Below are positions 37,097 through 47,601 of a DNA stretch of 64,000 nt, one piece after another. The notes below the pieces were generated by a model, which saw only the letters and a list, made by a program, of their open reading frames with translations, did not search any database and was not told the origin of the DNA. How positions within the stretch are numbered: the stretch's first letter is position 1; each line of letters opens with the position of its first letter. The translations under genes and the position numbers were made by a program. Source of the stretch: Jaltomata sinuosa (lineage: Eukaryota; Streptophyta; Magnoliopsida; Solanales; Solanaceae); the NCBI GenBank assembly GCA_003996215.1, contig QJPP01000031.1:62001-126000 (forward strand), written 5' to 3'.

Positions 37097-39066
37097 TGGG
37101 ATCATCGTGGTGATTTTCATTTCCAATTTTAGGTTGTGAGGCCCATGGGCCTACTTGTGACCTAAAATTTGACCCAGCTATACTTTTAGCATTATAGGTA
37201 CCGCTGGCTTTGTTTTTATGAGTAGTAAATGTTATTGTTAGTTGTTCGCGATTTGGGGCTTCTCGGAGCAGTTTGACCTTGGACGATGCCGTTCCAGTAG
37301 CTAGTCGTTGAACGATAGGTAGGTTACGGTCTTCCCTATCTTATACTTTGTGGACCTACTATAATCAGTTTTCCAAACTTGCATGGCCCGAGGGCTCATT
37401 TTTGGTACAAATGATTAAAAAAGGGATTTGGAACTGATTTTTATGGATCTTCTTGGAGTAAAAGGGATATTATAATGATTTTATCACTGGTTTTTACACT
37501 TATACTAGACTTGGTTGTGCCGTAGTGCTAGATATATTTTTACTATGGATTTATTCCCGGATACACTACACGCATCCTTTATAGAGGTTTTGAGATTTCT
37601 TTCACTGATTTTGACCTGAATAGACTCTAGGCATTTATTTTGGGATTTTGATCACTAGCTTAGACTCGAATACACTCCAAGCGGTTGTATTTGAGACTTC
37701 GCATTTTTAGTATGTGGTCATGGACCTCCATGGTCCCTGCCAATCTATACCATGGGCTACGTGTTGCGTGTGTCAGAGGAGGGGTATATGATGGAGTTGA
37801 GGTATTACGGGTGCATCCTTCTATGGATCCTACCTACTGGGCCTATAGGCACCAGAGGAGGTACATACAGGGTTACTATTATACCGGTTCTATCATATCA
37901 TATCACATCATGCATATTATATTCAGATCCACCCTTGTTTGTTGTTTGCTCAGTGTATGCTCTGGTAGTATGGGATACCGGAGGGTTTATTTTTACTTGT
38001 ATGTGTTCCTCGGGTGTATGGGCGCCTTTTAGTACTATAGGTAGATTCTATTATTGCTATATTATTGTAGTACTGTTAGAGGCTTCAGAGTATTGGTGGA
38101 TTAGTGGATTCTTCCTCTTGATCATTGATGGGTTAGCAGGTTCTATCTCTTTGTGGAACTGATTAGTGGCATCCCAGTTATTTATGATGTAGCTAGTTCT
38201 ATCCTAGGGTTGTGCTTGTGAGATTTTGTACCGATTGTCCTTGTTTTTAGAATGGTCTTATTATCATGAATTGGTTAGTATTATTATTTTGAGCATGATT
38301 ATGTTGTTTTCTTTCCTTTTCTTTCTTCTCTTTTATTGAGGTTATTGGTATACTCCCTTCTTCTTAAACTCTCTCTTTGTATATATTGTTGTTGCAAGGA
38401 CCTCAGGTCTATTTTCCTTCCCTTCACCTGTATTTTGTGATATATATCCCTTGTGGCTAGCTTAGTTTGGTTGTTTTATCCTTGTATCCTATCTGTGATA
38501 GCACACATTTGATATTCCATATTTGCTTCTGTGACTACCTTCTTTCATTCTACTATTTACTGCTTTTATATCTTATATGCACTCAGTCGGCCTATGATGC
38601 CTACTGGGTACCCGTTGCTTTGCAATTGGTGCTCATACTAAACTTCTGCATCTTCTGGTATAGATCCTAGTGTGAGCTTTTGCCATTGACCGCGTGGATT
38701 CTCGTACAACTTTTGGATATTCGAGACTAGGGTGAGCTCTTAACGACTAGGGCTTAACCACATCTCATTTTTTGGCACTGCTAATCTTTATTTATTCGTA
38801 GATAGTTGTATATTCTATTTTTTTATCTCTAACACTTTGTATTCTATTAGAGGCGTATATACTATCGATACCAGGTTATGGGTTCGTGTAGTTCCTTTGT
38901 TTATAAATTCAGGTTGTTTTCCTTTCGCGTTGTTGTATTATTTCTACTTATTGTGTGCTTGCTTAGGTGGTAGCCCATTACTAACTATTCTGGGCTACGG
39001 GGATTGGTTCGCTTACTGGGGTTGTAGGTTCCATCATAACCTGAGAAATTAGGTCATGACATTGAC

Positions 39067-39480
39067 CTCCATTCATTCCCAGAGGTTGAGTCCTGAGTAG
39101 AGCCAGTAGTCAAAGGCACCAGGCCCACAGTTTCAGAGAGGTAGGGGTCGAGGATTACCACCTAGGACCTGTTATAGTTAGTATGGTAGATCACACCCAG
39201 GTGAGTGCCGACTAGTATTTGATGCTTGTTATTGGTGTGGATTCCTTGGTCATATGATACAGAATTGTCCAGAGATCAAAAAGAGAGATGTTAACAGAGA
39301 GGGTAGAGCACAATACACAGGGTCCATAGTAGCATTATCATCAATCGATCCTTTTTCATCTCGTGGTCCTCAGGCACTAGCAGATTAGGGTAGGGGCAGA
39401 GATAGAGCTTCTGGTTCAATAAGGGGTCTGAACCGTGTGCATGCATTAGAACACCAATAGGATTCAGAGGCATTACCAGA
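39067..39480 (+). pseudogene. Element D gag, C-terminal part with zinc knuckle
   Basis: This continues the gag interrupted at 26854. It opens with a basic Gln/Arg-rich stretch. The plus-strand frame around 39208-39265 then gives FDACYWCGFLGHMIQNCPEI, an intact CCHC knuckle (C-x2-C-x4-H-x4-C) for RNA binding. Stops occur nearby. The flanking ttgac shows that the two gag halves were once adjacent. Confidence 0.75.
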
Positions 39481-39489
39481 TATGGTCAT

Positions 39490-39850
39490 AGGTATTTTAT
39501 CTATCTTTTCAGATGGTGTTTATGCATTGATAGATCCAGGGGATACTCTATCATATGTTACTCCATTCATTACTAAAAATTTTGGAGTAGGACCAGTATT
39601 ATTACATGATCCATTTGTCGTATCGACTCCAATTGGAGAGTCAGTTATGGTTCGATGACTATATAATAATTGCATAGTCATAGTATATGGTCGAGACACT
39701 ACAACAAATTTGTTTGATCTTAATATGGTAGACTTTGATGTCATCATGGGAATGGATTGGTTATCATCATGCTATGCTATAGTTGATTGTCGGGCTAAGA
39801 TAACTCGATCTCACTTCCCAGATGAGTCAGTCCTTGAATGGAGGGTAGTG
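39490..39850 (+). pseudogene. Element D retropepsin-like protease
   Basis: The frame reads DGVYALIDPGDTLSYVTPFI, with the active-site region DPG. It continues VSTPIGESVMVR, a stop, then MVDFDVIMGMDWLSSCYAIVDC. These are the standard protease landmarks of Ty3/gypsy elements, between the gag knuckle and RT. Confidence 0.8.
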
Positions 39851-40860
39851 TCATGATGCCTATAGGTAGGTTTATTTCCTATATTAAGGCCAGAAAATGG
39901 ATTTCCAAGGGATGTTTATATCACCCAGTCAGAGTAGGGGATCTTGATATTGAGAAAGAGATACCAACTCTTCAATCTCTACCAATTGTGAATAAATATC
40001 CAGATGTGTTCCCTGAAGAGCTTCAGGACTTTCTCTAGACAGAGTTATTGATTTTGTTATTGATGTAGATCCCAATACTCAACCTATATCAACTCCACCC
40101 TATAGAATGGCTCCAGCAGAGCTAAAAGAGATTAAAGAACAACTGAAAGATCTAGATAAAAGATTCATCCATCCTAGTATATCACCCTGGGGTGCACGTA
40201 TGCTATTTTTATGAAAGAAAAATATTTCCTTGCACATGTGTATAGATTATCGGTAACTAAACAAAGAAACTATAAGGAATAAGTATCCATTTCCCCAAAT
40301 ATATAATTTATTTGATTAGTTTCAGGGTGCTAAGTGCTTTTTAAAAATTGATTTAAGTTCCAAATATCATCAGTTGAAGATCAAAGAAGCTGATATCCAA
40401 AGATAGCTTTTCGAACTCAGTATGGGCACTTTGAATTCCTTGTTATGAGTGTCTTTTAAAAATTGATTTATGGTCCAGATATCATCAGTTAAAGATCAGA
40501 GAAGTTGATATCCAAAGACAGCTTTCTGAACTCAGTATGGGCACTTTGAATTCCTTGTTATGTCCTTTGGTTTAACTAAAATCCCTGCAGCTTTTATGGA
40601 TCTGATGAATAGGGTATTCAAACCCTTTCTAGATTTGCTTATGATTGTATTCGTAGTTGACATCTTTATATATTTATGTGGCAAGGCAGACCATGCAGAT
40701 CATATTAAAGCAGTAATGCAGACTCTTAGAGATCATCAGCTATATGCCAAAATTTTCAAATGTGAGTTCTGGTTGAACTCGGTAGCTTTTCTTGGACACG
40801 TGATCTCTAGAGAGGGCATCAAAGTAGACTTTTAAAAGATTGAGGCTATGAAAAATTGTC
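39851..40860 (+). pseudogene. Element D reverse transcriptase with internal 115-bp duplication
   Basis: The start block 39838-40038 has RFISYIKARKWISKGCLYHP and FPDVFPEELQ-like residues. Broken frames follow with NKETIRNKYPFPQIYNLFD and FLKIDLSSKYHQ. The segment around 40341-40450 is repeated at 40456-40565, so the palm KIDL...YGHFEF region is present twice. The open block 40560-40835 gives MSFGLTKIPAAFMDLMNRVF and VAFLGHVISREGIKVDF. The catalytic block reads IVFVVDIFIY, so the YxDD-type Asp pair is lost. Clearly dead. Confidence 0.8.
40341..40570 (+). repeat. 115-bp tandem duplication in element D RT
   Basis: The segment beginning ttaaaaattgattta at 40341 recurs at 40456 with the same following landmarks: atcatcagtt, gatatccaaaga and gggcactttgaattcctt. 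The copies differ at several positions, so the duplication is not recent. Confidence 0.85.
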
Positions 40861-41640
40861 CTAGGCCCACTACTCCCACAGAGGTATGTAGCTTCTTGGG
40901 GCTAGCAAGTTATTACAGAAGATTCATTGAAGGCTTCTCTTCTATAGTTTCCCCATTGACTAAATTAACAAAAAAAGCGACAAAGTTTCAGTGGGCAGAG
41001 AAGTGTGAGCAGAGTTTCCAAGAGTTGAAGGACATGTTAACTACAACACAAGTACTGACACTTCTAGAAGGTATAGAAGTATATTCTATTTATTGCAATG
41101 CTTTAGGTGTTGGTCTAGGTTGTGTAGTAATGCAACATAGTAAGATGAAGCATATGGCTCAAGGAAACTAAATAAACACGAGCAAAACTATCTAACACAT
41201 GATCTAGAATTGGTTGTAGTTGTATTTGCACTAAAGATGTGGCGAAATTATTTGAATGGAGTTTATGTTGATGAATTTACTAATCATAAGAGCCTTCAAT
41301 ACATATTTAAGCAAAGGGAGTTAAATTTGAGGCAGAGGAGGTGGCTGGAACTGCTGAAAGATTATGATGTTAATATTTTCTACCACAAGGGTAAAGAAAA
41401 TATTGTAGTAGATGCTCTTAGTCTCCAATCTATGGGAAGTTTAGCATACTTGCCAGTATCAAATCAAAAAATAGTCAGAGATGTTCATAAGCTATCAAAT
41501 TTAGGTGTCCGGATAATTGACTCTGAAGATGAGGGCATAGTAGTTGAGAGTACAACAAAGTCATCGTTAGTGAAAAAGGTGAAGGAGAGACAGTATGATG
41601 ACCATATATTAAAATAGTATAAAGAAGGTATTTGCCAACA
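40861..41640 (+). pseudogene. Element D RNase H and tether
   Basis: The block 40848-41171 carries the RT-RNase H connection (SFLGLASYYRRFIEGFSSIV, FQWAEKCEQSFQELK) and the start of RNase H (GVGLGCVVMQ). After a stop, 41210-41617 reads LVVVVFALKMWRNYLNGVYV, then EFTNHKSLQYIFKQRELNLR, LELLKDYDVNIFYHKGKENI and VVDALS. The usual FTDHK Asp is Asn here. Confidence 0.8.
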
Positions 41641-42909
41641 TAAAGTCATAATATTTGAGCTTGCATGTAATGGTACTTTAATATGCCAAGGCAGGTTGTG
41701 AGTTCCTAATATAGATAGATAGCGGGAGAAGATTATGGTTGAGGTGCACTGTTCATGATATTTTATCCACTCAGGTGCTATAAAAATGTATCATGATCTG
41801 AAAAAAATCTATTGGTGGGATAGTATGAAGATAAATATAGCAGATTATGTGACACAATGCCCTAATTGTCAATAAGTAAAAGTAGAGCATCAGAGGTCTG
41901 GCGGCCTAGCACAAACCATAAGAATTCCAATGTGGAAATGGGAGGACATTAATACGGACTTCTTCATAGGTTTGCCTCATTCCTTCCATAAGCATGATTC
42001 TATTTGGGTGGTCAATGATCAATTGAAAAAATCAACCCATTTCTTATCTGTTAAATCCACCAGTACAATGGAGGATTATGCTAAGTTATATGTGAAGGAT
42101 TTTTTTTCCCTACATAGGACTCTTATGTCCATTATTTCTGACAGAGGTGCCCAGTTCAAGCTCACTTTTTAGAAATCTTTCTAGAAAGGTTTGGGTACTC
42201 AGGTGAATCTTAGCATAGCCTTTCATCCCCAGATAGATGGTCAAGCTGACCTTACTATTCATATGCTCGAGAATGTTGAGATCATGTGTTCTAGATTTTA
42301 AAGGCAACTAGAATGATCATTTGCCCCTTATCAAATTTGCATATAATAATAGCTATCATTATAGCATCAAAATGGCACCTTTTGAAGTCCAATATGGGCA
42401 ACATTGCAGGTCTCCTATTGGCTGGTTTGAGGTAGGTGAAGCAAAGGTGCTTGTTCCAGACTTCATGCACCAGGCAGTTAAGAAAGTTAAGTTGATTCAG
42501 GAGCAATTGATGACCGCTCAGAGCCACCAAAAATCTTATTCAAATGTGAGACACAGAGACCTAGATTTCCATATAGATAATAGGGTGTTCACAAAAGTCT
42601 TGCCTATGAAGTCTGTTATGATATTTAGAAAGAAGGAAAAACTAAGACCAATATATATTGGGCCTTACATAATTGTACAAAGAGTTGGGTAAGTGGCATA
42701 TGAGGTGGAACTACCTTCAAAGTTAGTTGTTGTACATACAGTATTCCATGTGTCTATGCTACATAAGTGTATAGGAAACCCATCACTTATTGTCCCTACA
42801 ATGGATATACAAATCACTGAAAACTTGTCATATAAAGAGGTTTTAGTAGTTATTCTTGATAGACAGATTAGAAATTTGAGAACAAAAGATGTAGCATTCG
42901 TTAAAGTAT
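41641..42909 (+). pseudogene. Element D integrase and first half of chromodomain
   Basis: The HHCC region and WKWEDINTDFFIGLP (first catalytic Asp) lie at 41750-41980. Next come SIISDRGAQFKLTF (second Asp, DRG intact) near 42130, an AYNNSYHYSIKMAPFEVQYG block, and PIGWFEVGEAKV. A GPY-like module (IGPYIIVQRVG) precedes VFHVSMLHKCIGNPSLIVP. The chromodomain EVLVVILDRQIRNLRTKDVA-FVKV then stops at 42909, where a solo LTR is inserted. Several nonsense codons interrupt the frame. Confidence 0.85.
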
Positions 42910-44258
42910 TGATAAGTTGGTAATTTATAACCAACTTATTAAGCTCTTAAGCATGAATTATTTCCTCAATCTTGTGTTATAAAGAAGGATTATATGCCTT
43001 TGTTCTCTTATATGCAGAAATTTGTGTACATTGAAGATGGAAGAGGATTTGGACTCAAATATGCAATGGAAAAAAGGCAAGTTGAGAGAAGAAAAGAAGA
43101 AAGGGTGTTCTGATAAGGACATGCGACTGGACATGTATGGAGCAAGTCGGCACCTACATTTTGCGGCTGCCACGCAAGAGGAATTGAATACACTAGTTGC
43201 ATTATGGTCACCTGCGTGTCGCAAGTCATCACATGCGGCTGCAGGTGCCAACGCATGTGACACGCAAGTGGCCCAAGGGGTAAAATCATCAAGAATTCAT
43301 TAGTATATTTGGGAGGCTTCTAATGATGTTTTTGGGATATGTGAAAGGAATATTACACCTAGAATTTGCCTATTTTTTATATTATAGAGAGTACACTTAA
43401 AGTGTACAACTCCTAGCATCTTCTTCTTCTAGAATTGTAAAACCACCATTGTTGTAGATTGAAAAGCTTGGAATTGATATTAATTTCTCATGATGAATGG
43501 AACTGAGGAGCTCCTTTATGGTATAATTTCTCTTTTCTTAAGTATGGGTAGCTAATTTCTCTTCTAGGGGTGTGTGTAAATGATGGGTGTTTACTATTGA
43601 TTGGGTATTGACTATTTATTCTTAGAATTTATTAAAAAGTATGGATCTATTGAATTCTTTGAGTTTTAACCTAATAATTAATGGTTATAAACATTAATTG
43701 AGTCTTCTTATTTCACTTTTGCTTGAGAGAGAGAAGTGGAATTGGGTAAGTATTTAATAGCAGGGATTTGGGGCTAAAACCTCATCTAAAGGCTAGAGCT
43801 AGAGATAGTCTATGCCTACCCAAGTAATAGTTTGGTTGATTATTGATTATGGTTTTAGAGTTTGAGAGAACCCAAAATAGACACACTCTTAGGTTGAGAA
43901 TCTTTGAGAGCATCTAAAACCAAGGCTATCCATACTATAATCTGTACTAAGGCATCTAGTTAATATTGATCAAAGCTTTACCCCATCGAAAGCACACTCC
44001 TAGATCCTCTAATCTTGATACCAACAATCGTGTTACATCGTTGTTCTTGCAATCTTAATTGATTACTTGATTAAACCAATTCCCCTATTTTACTTTCTTG
44101 TTTATGAAATACGCTTGCTTGTGTGGTTCAATTTACAAAACTTGGTAAATCTAAGATCCAATCTCTATGGGAAATCAACCCCAACTCTTTGTTGGATACT
44201 TGTTTTGCGAACGACCATTTTTACCTCCTTCATTAGATATTGATTTTTGATGTTACCA
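42910..44258 (+). repeat. Solo LTR (1349 bp), same family as the LTR at 2154-3622, TSD AGTAT/AGTAC
   Basis: It runs from tgataagttgg to gatgttacca and is flanked by agtat (42905-42909) and agtac (44259-44263), four of five bases identical. It shares the opening inverted motif (aagttgg...ccaactt) and the terminal ctctatggg...acctcctt block with element F's LTR. It interrupts the chromodomain of element D. A cluster of short motifs (cgcaagt, cgcatgtgac) lies at about 43115-43290, followed by ttatattatagaga. Confidence 0.85.
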
Positions 44259-44383
44259 AGTACTATGGAGGAATCATAATATTGAAGAAGCCACTTGAGA
44301 ATCTGAGGACTCCATGAGGTCCAGATATCTACACTTATTTCAAGAACATAGAGAAGGTTTTTTATAACATACATCCTATTCAT
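44259..44383 (+). pseudogene. Element D chromodomain, second half
   Basis: The frame resumes VLWRNHNIEEAT, a stop (where Trp is usual), ESEDSMRSRYLHLFQEH and a terminal stop near 44370. Joined to FVKV at 42909 it gives the expected order of a chromovirus chromodomain. This confirms the solo LTR as an insertion. Sequence homology to D ends at the foldback that begins at 44384. Confidence 0.8.
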
Positions 44384-44612
44384 ACGAATCATAATCTCAG
44401 TTGAAATTATACATAAATAATTTTTACTCAGATATTATATACTAGACCAAAATTCATATTTCGGAGCTAACGAAATTATCAGAATTCGATTCCGAACATG
44501 CTAGCTATGAATTTTGATAATTTCGTTAGCTCCGAAACATGAATTTTGGTCTAGTATATAATATCTGAGTAAAAATTATTTATGTATAATTTCAACTGAG
44601 ATTATGATTCGT
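44384..44612. repeat. Near-perfect inverted repeat (104-bp arms, 21-bp loop)
   Basis: Left arm 44384-44487 and right arm 44509-44612 are reverse complements with two visible mismatches. The 14-mer tgctagctatgaat occurs at 44499-44512 and again at 44612-44625, so the right arm sits between short direct repeats. The arm sequence includes an LTR-like segment (gaattttggtctag) of the E-type family. Confidence 0.85.
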
Positions 44613-44806
44613 GCTAGCTATGAATATTGATTAAAGTCAATGATTTCCTAAGTTAAATCTCTACAGGTAAATATTCATAATGACCTAACGAATGGCTCGG
44701 GCACCCACCGGTTCCAGTAAGTCATAAATAACTTGGGGCCGCTACAGGTATGCTCTAACAGTACAAGGAAGGTGAAAATGTGAGAATGACCAAAAGGGCC
44801 ATTATA
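44613..44806 (-). repeat. E-type LTR fragment (first ~200 bp)
   Basis: Read on the minus strand from 44806 it begins tataatggccc and follows the start of the LTR at 26855 (cttgtactgttagagc, gacttactgg, ttaacttaggaaat). It ends at the foldback, and the continuing LTR sequence (tgttcggaatcgaattc) lies inside the loop and left arm. It is thus a 5' LTR piece disrupted by the inverted duplication. Confidence 0.65.
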
Positions 44807-46835
44807 CTTATGTTTTTTGATTAATATTGATTTTTAAGCACTTTTAACTTATAAACACTTTTCACCTTTGATGCGCTTATGAACATATTCAATCCGCTTA
44901 TAGAAGGACTCGTTCTGGGTACGTGCTTCGCACGTGTATACTTAGCATTCACCATTACTTAATATGTAATAAAAAATTTATTACTTAAATGCTATACATA
45001 TTCTAAAAATATTAAAGTTATAACATATAAAAAAGATAGATAACACTATACATTTGATCGTAATACTTTCCAAATTTATTAAATTTGTTGTCTGTTCATT
45101 TTAAAAAATGTAACCAGAATACAGTATGAAGAAAAAATTGATATTTATAAATTTGTGGCCTTGGCCACAATCTTTATTTAAAAAAAGAAGAACAAATTGA
45201 TAAATGGAAATCCTAAAATCAATCTTTAAGAGAAACCAACTGCCTCTCTTCCATAGGTGACGAATCTGAGCTAGCGCCATAGATGGAGATGGTGGTCTTC
45301 ATCATCTGTGAAGTTTGAAGGTGATGAGAGTTGAATCTAGTGGTTATTTTGATTTCAACATCTATCATTTATTAACTCTACATATTTCTTCATCTCTCAA
45401 TTCTTTTATTTTCTTCAATAAAATATTTTAGGTGGAAAGAGAGAAAGAAAAAAAAGAAGAAAATGAAAATGAAAGTGAAAGATTAAAAAAAATCTTCTAA
45501 ACTGCGAAGTATCCTTGAGGAAAATGAAAACAATTTCTTGTCTTTATATAGTTGTTTCATTATTAATGTTCTTTGGATTTATCTTTCACAAATATTAATT
45601 AAATTAGCCTACCTTTAATAATTTCTCTTCAAGTTCTACCATTTTTACTCTTAATAAGTAATTATAATTATCATAATAACTTTTTGCCTTCTATTAATTA
45701 TTTTCAGCATTCATGTATGTAAGTATTATTTTATGAAAAGTATGATTAGTATTAAAGATCTTGTCTGTAGTATTATTTTATTATGACAACTCTTGAAATT
45801 CTTTTCTTTAATACTAATAATCATTAAACAAAATAATAGAAGTTTGGTTAATGTACCAATTTAGGAAGGAAATATTTCGGATTCATTGTTGTATCAGTTA
45901 CAACTTTTCACCTTTTGCTCATTCTCCACTTTCAGATATGTAAACTTTCTTTTCACGATTTATAAATATCATCATTTACTTTATGTTTATGTATGTTGCC
46001 AAGAGAATAATGTAACATTGAGTAAAAACACCGACATTTTAAGGATATTAAAGTCCATCAACAATTAAAGATTATTTGAGTAATTCAACTTTTTAACTTT
46101 GTCGTTCCTCTCTTTTAATGGGTTGATTATTAGAATTATTACTATTGATGATTGGATATATATTAATTAGTGAATAATGGACAAATAATTTATTTAGCTA
46201 TTATGTGGTTCTATTAATACATTAAGGGGAAATGAAAGAGTTAAACTTAATAGCCTCAATCACAAATATAAGATTGGATATGTATTAATTAGTGTGTAAT
46301 AGAGGACTAATTTGTTTAACTATTTACGTTCATGCATTAGGGGAAGATGATAGAGTTAAAACTTAATAGCTTTAATAACAAAAATGTTTCTATTCTTTTG
46401 TATTCATACCATGAATGTGCAGAAAATTTTTGTGAATTACTTATATGTTATATTTCTATAATATAATATAATATAAAAAAATTAATTAATAAGATGTTTG
46501 ATTTAGTGTAGGGGTAAAATCGTAATCTGACTTTTCACTTTGGATCTTCCCACTTTTAATATAATATGATAAATATCCAGGTGTATCACTCATGCCTGCG
46601 ATTTCATAGATTTTATATGTCGCACTACAAGCCAGAACATACAGAGGAATATAAGGTAAATCAGATGCATAGTTATTTTATTATGTAGCTTAGCGAAATT
46701 TTACTTTACATTTTATACTACACCTATTGTGACACTCTGTGAGGCTTGTATATATGTATTTTGGCCTGACAAATTTTGGATAACCTTATTTACAAAGAAA
46801 ACTCTGGCAAAATTTTAGAAAAATTCTAGAGTTAA
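44807..46835. other. AT-rich non-coding stretch
   Basis: No convincing ORF or RNA gene. There is a 15-base hairpin acgtgcttcgcacgt at 44921-44935, an inverted tggccttggccac near 45161, and long A/T runs. A tandem duplication lies at 46150-46390. The last ~100 bases before element E (aaactctggcaaaattttag) look LTR-like but cannot be assigned. The hairpin could mark the end of a non-autonomous DNA transposon such as a Helitron, but I see no clean terminus. Confidence 0.4.
46150..46390 (+). repeat. ~122-bp imperfect tandem duplication
   Basis: The segment starting gattggatatatattaatt at 46150 recurs at 46272 as gattggatatgtattaatt. It is followed in both copies by an acaaataattt/actaatttgttt block, cattaaggggaa/cattaggggaag and gagttaaacttaatagc. 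The copies have clearly diverged. Confidence 0.7.
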
Positions 46836-47442
46836 TGTAATGACCCTTCCGATTATTTACGTATTTTCACCTTTCTTGTACCTTTAGAGCTTGCTTGTAG
46901 CGGCCTCAAGTTATTTATGATTTGCTGGGACTGGTAGTTCTGTGCCCAGGCCGTGTATTTGGTCTTTTTGGCCGTTCCTAGTTTTAGAGCATTTAGCTTT
47001 TGAAATCATTGACTTCAGTTAATATTCTTGGTGAACGTGCTCGGAATTGAATTTTGACAGTTTCATTAGCTTAGGAGCGTGGACTTTGGTCTAGTTGGAC
47101 CTTTGATCAGGATCCGGAAGCTTTTCAGCTTGGAATTCTCTCTCGTTCTGTGTTTTCAGGCCAGTTGGGCTTGTTTGGTTGACTTTGGTCAACATTTGGA
47201 GAAGACAGTCTCGGATGGAAATTCTGTCAGCATTGTTAGCTTTGGAACATCGAGTTTAGGCTAGAGGGACCATTGGTTCGAGTCCTGAGGCTTCCAGACT
47301 TGATTTTGGCCATTGGGTTCTGTTTGGAAATAGTTGACCTAAGGTTAATTTTGGACTCGAATAGCTCAATTGGTTTTTGAGTATAGGGTTCTGATTATGT
47401 CCGAAATGCCCCGTAGAAATTTTGGCTTTTGTTGGTTGCTGG

Positions 47443-47601
47443 TGTGGCGCCAGGGTGCCGCCTGGGCCACGCCTGTGCGCCCATGGCCGCCACTGTGCCT
47501 CAGCCCACCCTGGCCACCTGCGCACCAGCGCCCATGCAAGAGCCCCTGCATGCGCGCGCCCATGGGCCGCCCCTGCGCCTCAGCTAGCCACCCTATATAA
47601 G
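47443..47601 (+). promoter_or_regulatory. CpG-rich block and TATA box of element E 5' LTR
   Basis: A very GC-rich patch with repeated gcgcc, gcccatg and gcgcgc motifs stands in otherwise AT-rich DNA. It is followed by ctatataag. The 3' LTR has the same arrangement at 55300-55474. Placement suggests the core promoter in U3. Short Ala/Pro/Arg-rich open frames across the block are composition artefacts. Confidence 0.6.

Larger units (their letters stand above)
26855..39061 (+). repeat. Solo LTR of the E-type family in D's gag, TSD TTGAC, split by element B
   Basis: The LTR comprises 26855-28130 and 37102-39061 (about 3.2 kb). It starts tataatgaccc, a mutated TG terminus, and ends gtcatgaca. The flanks ttgac at 26850-26854 and 39062-39066 match perfectly. 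It aligns with element E's LTR, for example 37137-37170 with 47913-47950. Three ~48-bp imperfect copies of a tgcccgagcagcgcgat-like motif lie at 27537-27680, immediately upstream of a TATA-like ttataaa at 27688-27694. Arrays of ~60-bp motifs at about 37490-37710 match those in E. Confidence 0.9.
25483..44383 (+). mobile_element. Element D internal region: old Ty3/gypsy chromovirus, split by three later insertions
   Basis: With the later insertions removed, gag, protease, RT, RNase H, integrase and chromodomain are collinear on the plus strand. The blocks are 25722-26078, 26298-26854, 39067-42909 and 44264-44383. The insertions are a MITE (TTA), a solo LTR containing element B (TTGAC), and a Tat/Athila-like solo LTR (AGTAT/AGTAC). 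The internal region ends abruptly at a foldback at 44384, and the 3' LTR is missing. The original internal part was about 5 kb. Confidence 0.85.

Noticed and set aside
37685..38162. Overlapping 115- and 136-codon frames
   Set aside because: Inside the solo LTR. The matching LTR positions in E are interrupted, so there is no conservation of coding.
30569..44383. Endogenous pararetrovirus
   Set aside because: RT is followed by RNase H, integrase and chromodomain, with LTRs and target duplications, so these are Ty3/gypsy elements, not caulimovirids.
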